Part shown: piece by piece, positions 57,679 through 64,000 of the stretch
Position numbering within the stretch: position 1 is the first letter of the stretch
Layout of the letters: every line of letters begins with the position of its first letter
Source: JAAFIP01 sp043718065
GTDB lineage: Bacteria; Pseudomonadota; Gammaproteobacteria; Burkholderiales; Burkholderiaceae_C
Direction: 5' to 3'
Assembly (NCBI GenBank): GCA_043718065.1
Contig: JAYSWJ010000086.1
Span: forward strand, 1 to 64,000
DNA: 64,000 nucleotides
Notes under the pieces: model-generated
The model's database searches: none
Seen by the model: the letters and a program-made list of their open reading frames with translations, nothing else
What the model was told of the DNA's origin: nothing
Position numbers and translations under genes: made by a program

Positions 57679-60600
57679 ATGCCCATCCAAACCGAAGACA
57701 TCAAACTCCTAAAATCCGCTGTGATGGCCGACACCAGCGATGGCGGCGGCGCTATGACGGGCGTAGAAGTGGTAGACGGCGTTAGCAACAACCTGTTTCC
57801 TGACACGTCACAAGTTGACCGCGCCTTGGGCCGGGTCAACATTCGCCAGATATTCGGCGTGGCTCACACCAACGACACTGACGTGGCGCTGGGCGTGCAC
57901 ACTATCATCACCGACGCACCAGACGACCCGTTGGTGCACTGCACTTTGATGGCTGCGCCCCGCTGGGGCGCTACCCGAAATGAATACCGCGAAGCGATTG
58001 AACGCTACCTGGTCAAAGGGCCGCTGCTGGACTGCTACGCTTATGAGGCGCACTACGCTGGTAGCTTAAGCCTGCGCCTATTCGGCAGCGGCGCAGCAGA
58101 GCTACCTACCGGTGGCGACGCGATGGTGATTCGCAGCGCCGACGGCCTGCAAGAGCAGTTCTTGCGCGTGCTGCGTGTTTCGACCTCTACGGTCACCAAG
58201 GGCAAGCGCACAGTACAAGTGGGCCTGTGCGACCTGGGGCAGGCGCTGGAGTTTGATTTTCCGGGCAGGAACCCGGAGGATGAATCTTTATCACACGCAG
58301 GTTCTACCGCGTTTCACACCACTACGGTATCAGGCGGTGCTAAGTTTTACGGCATCAAACCTGTGGGCGCATCAGCTGCTATTGGTGACTACAGCATTTT
58401 GACGCAAGGCGGAATTTTTGCACCCTTGGTGCCAGCGGCTACCGTAGAAAGCCCATTGGTAGACCAGTACCCCCTACTGCTGCGCAGGGGCTTGTCGCGT
58501 ACTGCGCTGGCAGCTTTGACCTTGCCGCCAGTTACCAGCGTGTGGAATGCCGGAGCTAGGCTGAGCACGCCCACTGCCATTGAACCCGGCAGCTTGGCGC
58601 TGACGCATGCGGGTGTGAGCTTTACCGATGACGGCGCGGGTAAGCTTAAGCAAGGCACTACTGTGGTGGGCAGCATTGATTACAAGGGTCGCACTGCCAC
58701 ATTGGCTGCAGGCGCACCGTCGTACGGTAGTGGCACCAGCGCCATTACCTACCGTCCGGCGACGTTGGCTGGCGCGGGCACCCACAGCGCAGCGCAAGAG
58801 GTCACTATTGCCAACCAAGGGTTGGTGTACACCTTTGCATTTGAGCCGCCGCCTGCGCCTGGCACCTTTACGCTGAGCTACATGGCGCAGGGCCGCTGGT
58901 ACGCGCTAGAAGACAACGGGTCGGGCAAGCTAAGCGGGGCAGATACAAGCTACGGCATCGGCACTATCAGCTACGCCAGCGGCTCTATCGGTGTGACACT
59001 GGGAGCGATACCCGATATAGGCTCGTCGCTGATCTATCAATGGGGCACAGCGGACGCCGCAGTGGCCTACAGCGTAGTGCGTCCGACTAAGTTGTCAACA
59101 ACCATTGATCTGCCCTACAGCGTGAATGCCGCCAGCTTAACGATGACTTGGTCGCGTGGTGCAGCTAACTACAGTGCCACCTGCTCAGCACAGGGCGTGC
59201 TGGCAGGTGATGCCACGGGCACAGCTAAAGTGGTATCGCGCCGCACTGGTTCAAACTTAAGCAATTACTACAATCCCAATAACCCGTTTCCGGTGACCTA
59301 CGCTTTTGAGCTGGAGTTCTCCCCCAACGTGTTTCCAGACGGCGCAGTAGCTATCGCCTGGCAACAGCGGCCCAACTCTTTTTCAGACGCCGTTAACAAC
59401 GGCACGGGCTCCTACACACTAGGTCGCCCACCTGCTACGGGCAGTGTCAGCTTGACGGTGCAGACGCTGTACGAAGCTGGATTTGACCTACCGCAGGCTA
59501 TTAACGCGGTAGACAATGGTGCAGGTGCTCTGCTGTCTACCTCTATTGGCAGCCAGGGCGCGATAGTGGGAACTATCAACTACACCACGGGCGCTGTGAC
59601 CGTAGTGGCCAACATGCCGATGGATGTTTACGAGCGTATTAGCGTGACGGCACAGGTGGGGGCCATAGGCGGCACAGTGCCGCAAAACTATGAGTCACGC
59701 GTACTTCGCGCCGGCAAAAACGTCACTCTTAAAAACGCTGCGATCGGCACCATCAGCCACGCAGCAGGCGCGGTGTCGCCCGGTACCGGGCTGACTGTCA
59801 CACCTACAAGCTATTCGGCCAAGCTGAAAATTGAGGCAGGGTTGACGATGCAAGACGGCGACTTTGCGTTTACCTGCGGTGACGCGGTTTACTACGGCCT
59901 GGCTAACGTGATTTCAAAGGGCTGGGTTGCTAGCACAGGTGTGCCCTCGGTCGAGAACTGCGGTAATGCCACCTCTGACGGTGTAGTCACGGTAAACAGC
60001 CTGCCAGCCAACGGAGTTAACAGCTTAGCATTTGCCAATGCTGCGGTCAACAAAGCTGGCGACCTGCGGGTCAGTCAGGGCGTGTTTCGTGTCGCGTCTG
60101 CACCGCTCAAAGCAGGTGTCTTTCAGCTGCAATCGGTCGCTCAGGTAGCGCAGGCCAATGGTGCTGGCGTGATCGCAGGTGGCGGTTTTACAGGGCTGGT
60201 GGACTATGCGCGAGGTATTGTTCGCTGGGGTAGGTTAGGATCCTTCGTGGGTGACATGGTGCAAGCCGATGCACTGAGCTACAACGCTGTATTTCTGCAA
60301 TATTTGCCCTTAGACGCTAACTTGCTAGGTTTGCAAACTGCCCGCCTACCGCTAGACGGCAAGGTGCCTATCTACCGTGCTGGCGGCTTGGTGGTGGTGC
60401 ACAACACGCAAACCTTTGCGGTGCCCAGCCCTTTGACAAAGGGTACGGCGTACAACATTGGCCGCGGCAGGTTGTCTAGCGTCAAGATCAAAACAGCTAC
60501 AGGCGGCACCGTGCCTAGTGCGCTGTACATAACTAACTTGGACACCGGTACGGTCACCGTGCCGACTGGTTCAAACATCACAGCGCTGCCCCAACCTTGG

Positions 60601-61182
60601 GCGCTGGAGCATCGAATTGAAGACCTGGTAGTGTGCAGCGAGGCGGATATCAGCGGTAAGCTAAAGTTCACTCGCTCGCTCACGCACGTTTTCCCCGCTG
60701 CAACGTCGTTTGTCAGCAGCGCGTTGGTTGCAGGCGATGCGTTTGGTAGGGTGTACGGTGTGTTTGACCAGCAGACCTGGACGGGCGCATGGAGCGACGC
60801 GCGCATCGGCAGCGACACCCTGGCGAGCTACAACACCATTGACTATCCGATCACCACCACGAACCGTGGGGCTGTGAAAGAACGCTGGGCGCTGATATTC
60901 ACCAGCAACACCGCTTTTAGGGTGGTGGGCGAGAACTACGGTCAGGTGGCCACAGGTGACATTAACACCGTGTGCCAGCCAAACAACACCGCCACAGGCG
61001 CACCGTTTTTTAGCATACCTGTATTGGGCTGGGGCGGCGGCTGGGCGGCAGGTAATGTGCTGCGTTTGTCTACCGACGCTTGCGGCGCAGCCATAGGGGT
61101 GGTGCGTACAGTTTTACAGGGGCCGGATACGCTGGCCAGTGATAAGTTCACCTTGGCCTTGCGCCTTGACGTGAACGCTTAA
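57679..61182 (+). CDS. Large tail-tip protein of B3-like transposable phages
   Basis: A 1167-residue virion protein beginning PIQTEDIKLLKSAVMADTSD, a start I recall as conserved among related Mu-like siphophages. Then GVSNNLFPDTSQVDRALGRV and long beta-rich modules with Thr/Gly repeats. It probably forms the tail tip or central baseplate structure. No enzymatic motif is visible. Confidence 0.75.
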   Translation: MPIQTEDIKLLKSAVMADTSDGGGAMTGVEVVDGVSNNLFPDTSQVDRALGRVNIRQIFGVAHTNDTDVALGVHTIITDAPDDPLVHCTLMAAPRWGATRNEYREAIERYLVKGPLLDCYAYEAHYAGSLSLRLFGSGAAELPTGGDAMVIRSADGLQEQFLRVLRVSTSTVTKGKRTVQVGLCDLGQALEFDFPGRNPEDESLSHAGSTAFHTTTVSGGAKFYGIKPVGASAAIGDYSILTQGGIFAPLVPAATVESPLVDQYPLLLRRGLSRTALAALTLPPVTSVWNAGARLSTPTAIEPGSLALTHAGVSFTDDGAGKLKQGTTVVGSIDYKGRTATLAAGAPSYGSGTSAITYRPATLAGAGTHSAAQEVTIANQGLVYTFAFEPPPAPGTFTLSYMAQGRWYALEDNGSGKLSGADTSYGIGTISYASGSIGVTLGAIPDIGSSLIYQWGTADAAVAYSVVRPTKLSTTIDLPYSVNAASLTMTWSRGAANYSATCSAQGVLAGDATGTAKVVSRRTGSNLSNYYNPNNPFPVTYAFELEFSPNVFPDGAVAIAWQQRPNSFSDAVNNGTGSYTLGRPPATGSVSLTVQTLYEAGFDLPQAINAVDNGAGALLSTSIGSQGAIVGTINYTTGAVTVVANMPMDVYERISVTAQVGAIGGTVPQNYESRVLRAGKNVTLKNAAIGTISHAAGAVSPGTGLTVTPTSYSAKLKIEAGLTMQDGDFAFTCGDAVYYGLANVISKGWVASTGVPSVENCGNATSDGVVTVNSLPANGVNSLAFANAAVNKAGDLRVSQGVFRVASAPLKAGVFQLQSVAQVAQANGAGVIAGGGFTGLVDYARGIVRWGRLGSFVGDMVQADALSYNAVFLQYLPLDANLLGLQTARLPLDGKVPIYRAGGLVVVHNTQTFAVPSPLTKGTAYNIGRGRLSSVKIKTATGGTVPSALYITNLDTGTVTVPTGSNITALPQPWALEHRIEDLVVCSEADISGKLKFTRSLTHVFPAATSFVSSALVAGDAFGRVYGVFDQQTWTGAWSDARIGSDTLASYNTIDYPITTTNRGAVKERWALIFTSNTAFRVVGENYGQVATGDINTVCQPNNTATGAPFFSIPVLGWGGGWAAGNVLRLSTDACGAAIGVVRTVLQGPDTLASDKFTLALRLDVNA

Positions 61183-61196
61183 ATTTTGGAGTGACT

Positions 61197-62390
61197 ATGA
61201 GCGAATTTGTATTGGACTTTGACAGCAGCGAAACCGGCGCGCCGGTGCTAAACAATGCACCGGGCAGCATGATCGGCGTGCTGGATGCCTGCTTGGTCAC
61301 TGGGTTTAACAGTCGGGCGATCACCGGATTGGTGGTCGCAGCGGGCGTGGCCACTGCGACCTGTGCAGGTCACGGCTACAGTAGTGGCTTTAGCAAGGAT
61401 GTTGAAGTTGCAGGGGCCATACCAGCAGGTTTGAACGGGCGCAAGCAACTGACGTTTGTAGACACTAACACTTTTAAGTTTTTAGCTACCGGCGTATCGG
61501 ATCAAACGGCTACGGGCACTATCACCGCCAAGCGCGCGGCCCTCGGGTGGACAAAGTTGTTCGCGGGCACCAATAAAGCGATATACAAGCGCACTGACCT
61601 CACGGCGACGACAATTATGCTGCGTGTGGTAGACACAAGTGTTGCCGCCGCTAGTGCCATAAGCGCGCGCTGGACGGCTATTGAGACGGCCACTGACGTT
61701 GACACGTTCAGTGGTCTATGCCCCACATCAGCGCAGCTACAAGACGGCTACTTTGTAAGTAAGGGGCAAAACTCAACGACAGCTAAGCAGTGGACACTAG
61801 TCGGCAGCTCGCTATTATTCTTTTTAACAACAGGTTCCTCTTCGTTCGGATTACTGCCAAACTCAGATCAAGAGGCGTGCAGCAGCATGTTGTACTGCTT
61901 CGGGGACTTCACTTCCTACAAACCCGGTGACGCATATAACTGCATTGTGTCAGGTGAGATATTAGACGCAAACGGCGGCGGCACTAGCCACGGCACGCGA
62001 CCACTGGGCTCAGATCAGTCAAGCGTTTCCGTAGGCTTCCTCGGTATCCAGTGCGCGCGCGGGTACTCTCAGTTTGCTGGAGCTGTGACACTTGGCGTGT
62101 TTGGTGCGGGCGGTCAGCGCAGTGGTTCGAGCGGTCAGTTTGTCTTTCCTAGCCCAATTGACTCCGGCTACTTAATCAGCCCTAAAACGATACTCACCGA
62201 AGCAGTACCAGGCGGCTTTGCGGCTCGGGGGGTGATGCCTGGCTTCGTGCATATATTGGGTGTCCGGCCTATCCGCTACCGCGAAGTTGTAGATGGTATC
62301 GTTGATCTGTCAAACAGGAAGATACTAGGTCTGCAACCATACGCAGCAGGATCTGCACGCGTGGCCATTGATCTATCCGGGCCTTGGTAA
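61197..62390 (+). CDS. Tail-region protein, hypothetical
   Basis: A 397-residue protein rich in Ser, Gly and Thr (VLDFDSSETGAPVLNNAPGS start; GTSHGTRPLGSDQSSVSV). The sequence VRPIRYREVVDGIVDLSN near the end is typical of this gene family in related phages. ATG 61197 is preceded by GGAG. No domain recognised. Confidence 0.72.
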   Translation: MSEFVLDFDSSETGAPVLNNAPGSMIGVLDACLVTGFNSRAITGLVVAAGVATATCAGHGYSSGFSKDVEVAGAIPAGLNGRKQLTFVDTNTFKFLATGVSDQTATGTITAKRAALGWTKLFAGTNKAIYKRTDLTATTIMLRVVDTSVAAASAISARWTAIETATDVDTFSGLCPTSAQLQDGYFVSKGQNSTTAKQWTLVGSSLLFFLTTGSSSFGLLPNSDQEACSSMLYCFGDFTSYKPGDAYNCIVSGEILDANGGGTSHGTRPLGSDQSSVSVGFLGIQCARGYSQFAGAVTLGVFGAGGQRSGSSGQFVFPSPIDSGYLISPKTILTEAVPGGFAARGVMPGFVHILGVRPIRYREVVDGIVDLSNRKILGLQPYAAGSARVAIDLSGPW

Positions 62391-62394
62391 AACT

Positions 62395-62760
62395 ATGGCG
62401 ATTCGTGCAACAGGGCAAACAGGGAGGGTGCTTTCTTCCAGCCCACCTCCTATTAGCCCCGCAATACGCTCGTACGGTAGGGGGCCTATTTCAGCAGGGT
62501 GTGACTTTGAAAACGGCGGAAAACACCAGGTCACCGGCACCACTAAAGTCAAAGGCTCACCGGACTTTGCAGTTAGCCGCCGTGTACGGCTGCACGATCA
62601 ACTAACCGGTCTGTTGGTGCGTGAGCAGTGGAGTCAAGCCGGCACGGGCGCGTACTCTTTCACTCGTATTCGCGCAGGTCTGTTCTACATAGTGGCCTTT
62701 GACTACACCAACGCTTATAACGGTGTGATCGCTACCAACGTAGCGTCAGAACTGCCGTGA
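62395..62760 (+). CDS. Hypothetical tail-region protein
   Basis: A 121-residue beta-rich protein: after an N-terminal Ser/Pro linker comes the motif VSRRVRLHDQLTGLLVREQW, seen in phage tail proteins as a carbohydrate-like or carboxypeptidase-regulatory fold, then GTGAYSFTRIRAGLFYIVAF. Start at ATG 62395. Confidence 0.68.
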   Translation: MAIRATGQTGRVLSSSPPPISPAIRSYGRGPISAGCDFENGGKHQVTGTTKVKGSPDFAVSRRVRLHDQLTGLLVREQWSQAGTGAYSFTRIRAGLFYIVAFDYTNAYNGVIATNVASELP

Positions 62761-63176
62761 CCTTATCACTTGTTGCTAGGCAGGCTAGGTTGTCAGCCAT
62801 TGGCCGACTGGTAGATTCCAATGGCGGTGGGGCCGTACATTTGTACGCTGCCCCCATGCCCGCTAAGCCAGAAAACGCTCCCGTGAACGCCCCTTTAGCA
62901 ATTGTGGCATTGGCCGCAGTGTGTGGCTTTGCGGGTGCCACGCCACAAGGTCTGGCTACTTTTACGCTAACGCCAGTCACTGGCAACGCAGCGGCCACCG
63001 GACTGGTGGCGTGGGCACGGTTTGTAGATGGTGCCGGTACAGCTATTGACGACCAGGTGGCCGGCACGCCAGGTAGCGGAGCACCAGTAATTGTTACCGA
63101 TAACAAGACGGTGCCTAGCGCGTTGGTTTTCTCAGGTGGTGAGGTGCAAATAGTCTCTGCAGTTTGGGCCGAGTAA
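62757..63176 (+). CDS. Hypothetical tail-region protein
   Basis: A 139-residue beta-rich protein (ARQARLSAIGRLVDSNGGGA, ATFTLTPVTGNAAATGLVAW, GGEVQIVSAVWAE). GTG start in a GTGA overlap with the previous stop. No family name, but this gene order is common in tails of related phages. Confidence 0.68.
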   Translation: MTLSLVARQARLSAIGRLVDSNGGGAVHLYAAPMPAKPENAPVNAPLAIVALAAVCGFAGATPQGLATFTLTPVTGNAAATGLVAWARFVDGAGTAIDDQVAGTPGSGAPVIVTDNKTVPSALVFSGGEVQIVSAVWAE

Positions 63177-63177
63177 T

Positions 63178-64000
63178 ATGCCCACAGAGTTACTGTTTCA
63201 AGACCCGCCGTATGCGGGGCAGCCTATTAACTTGGTGTTTGGCGGCTCAGGCTCGGTCGTAGCTTCGCCAGCGTTCGTCACCGTCTACATCACACACCCA
63301 GCGCCTGCGTTTAGCGCCATAGCGGTCTACGACAACCGTGTCACGCGCTGGCGCGATCAGCGGGTCGGTGTGGGCTTTGACGTTGGGCTGCCCAGATTGC
63401 GTCAACAGGACTCTAGCTGGGGACTGTCAGCCAAAGAACTGGGCGGCACACATTTGGGTTGGGGGCAAGCTGAGCGCAAAGCTGGGCAAGTGGCTGTGCA
63501 TCTGGCAATCGCTGATCAGCGCGCCAGCAAGCGTGACTTGGCGTATCAGCAGGCTTTGGGGTTAATCGTTACAGCTATGTCAGCCCTAGAAGTCGCCACG
63601 CAGCACGAGCGGGTAGCCTCGCTACTGTGGCAGCAAGCCTTGGCTAAGTCACACACGCGCGTGTCAGCTATGGAGGCCGCTACGCGCCACCGCAACGAGT
63701 TACTTGCTGAGTGGCAATTACCGCTGCCACGGGTCTACCAGCGCACCAACCTGTTCGGGGTCGCCAGCACGTTGCACGCCTTGGCGCAAATCATGCCTTG
63801 GGAACGTGTACGACAGGCAGCTAACGGCAAAGAGGCGTGGCCGCCTATTGTGGTGCCGCCCACCTACTACATCCCGGACGATAACCTCCTGTTTCAGTGC
63901 CCACCACTAAGCGCCCCGTGGGTGCTGTTGTTTGGTGATAAACCCTGCTACCTTGAGCAGGGCGCTGCATTATCTATTCTGCCTTCGAGGTACTACATGA
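63178..64000 (+). CDS. Partial phage tail-region protein (runs off the window)
   Basis: ATG 63178, one base after the previous TAA. 274 residues are visible without a stop: PTELLFQDPPYAGQPINLVF, a Trp-rich middle (GLSAKELGGTHLGWGQAERK), two helical stretches with AMSALEVATQHERVASLLW, and YYIPDDNLLFQCPP near the edge. Related phages carry a similar protein at the tail tip. The true length is unknown. Confidence 0.75.
   Translation, partial: MPTELLFQDPPYAGQPINLVFGGSGSVVASPAFVTVYITHPAPAFSAIAVYDNRVTRWRDQRVGVGFDVGLPRLRQQDSSWGLSAKELGGTHLGWGQAERKAGQVAVHLAIADQRASKRDLAYQQALGLIVTAMSALEVATQHERVASLLWQQALAKSHTRVSAMEAATRHRNELLAEWQLPLPRVYQRTNLFGVASTLHALAQIMPWERVRQAANGKEAWPPIVVPPTYYIPDDNLLFQCPPLSAPWVLLFGDKPCYLEQGAALSILPSRYYM

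Larger units (their letters stand above)
24837..64000. mobile_element. Mu-like transposable prophage with siphovirus-type tail (right end not in window)
   Basis: Identified by MuA-like DDE transposase, MuB-like ATPase, GemA, Mor, gp25/26/27/28/29, F and G homologues, protease/scaffold I and phage-type tail genes. A tail tube and a 1006-residue tape measure with no sheath gene indicate a long flexible tail, like Pseudomonas phages B3/D3112. The left boundary lies somewhere in 24582-25111; the start given is only the end of the adjacent repeat. At least 39 kb are present and the element continues past 64000. Confidence 0.9.

Overview
The window (64 kb) looks like a piece of chromosome from a betaproteobacterium of the order Burkholderiales, most probably family Comamonadaceae. 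The evidence is gene order (yebC-purD-acyltransferase-hemF-nadD-rsfS-rlmH-maf-rng), moderately high GC, the protein families, and short dispersed repeats beginning ATAGCTGCTTGAGCAG. Genus cannot be fixed from sequence alone.

Positions 1-24,581 are host backbone. 485-3048 (minus strand): HerA-like ATPase, DUF4399 lipoprotein, DUF2946-type exported protein. 3160-10824 (plus): a tightly packed housekeeping run (yebC, purD, acyltransferase, hemF, nadD, rsfS, rlmH, maf, rng). 10869-12765: polysaccharide deacetylase and GT4 glycosyltransferase. 12762-18817: a sugar-acid module with a divergent aldehyde dehydrogenase and a plus-strand set of uronate dehydrogenase, SMP-30 lactonase, IlvD/Edd-type aldonate/aldarate dehydratase and an RraA-like protein, led by a good sigma70 promoter and a 15-bp palindromic operator. 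Then a vapBC module, mfd (minus), and ispD-ispF (plus).

From about 25 kb to the window end lies a Mu-like transposable prophage whose tail genes are siphovirus-type (tail tube, tape measure, large tail-tip proteins; no sheath). Its right end is outside the window. The layout is unusual. The repressor sits near 34 kb. To its left, on the minus strand, are two possible lysogenic-conversion genes and then the lysis cassette (holin, transglycosylase, nested Rz/Rz1), the terminase, portal and head-morphogenesis genes, ending in a second miniature gp27-like protein. To its right, on the plus strand, are early regulators, MuA-like transposase, MuB-like ATPase, a Gam-like protein and small early genes, a strong terminator, gemA, a mor-type activator, an antirepressor-like gene, then protease/scaffold, capsid and tail genes.

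The most striking signal is regulatory. An 18-bp dyad (AACTAAA-N4-TTTAGTT type) occurs three times: before the leftward lysis/head operon, before the rightward capsid operon and, degenerate, before the tape-measure gene. In each case exactly 34 bases separate it from the start codon, so its centre is at -43.5 counting the A of ATG as +1. A -10-like hexamer sits at -12 to -7 each time and there is no Shine-Dalgarno sequence. This suggests Mor-type activated promoters producing leaderless late mRNAs and a single activator co-ordinating the two divergent late arms. The third site overlaps the -35 element of an oppositely oriented, apparently leaderless gene for a 52-residue membrane protein, a possible lysogeny/lysis switch.
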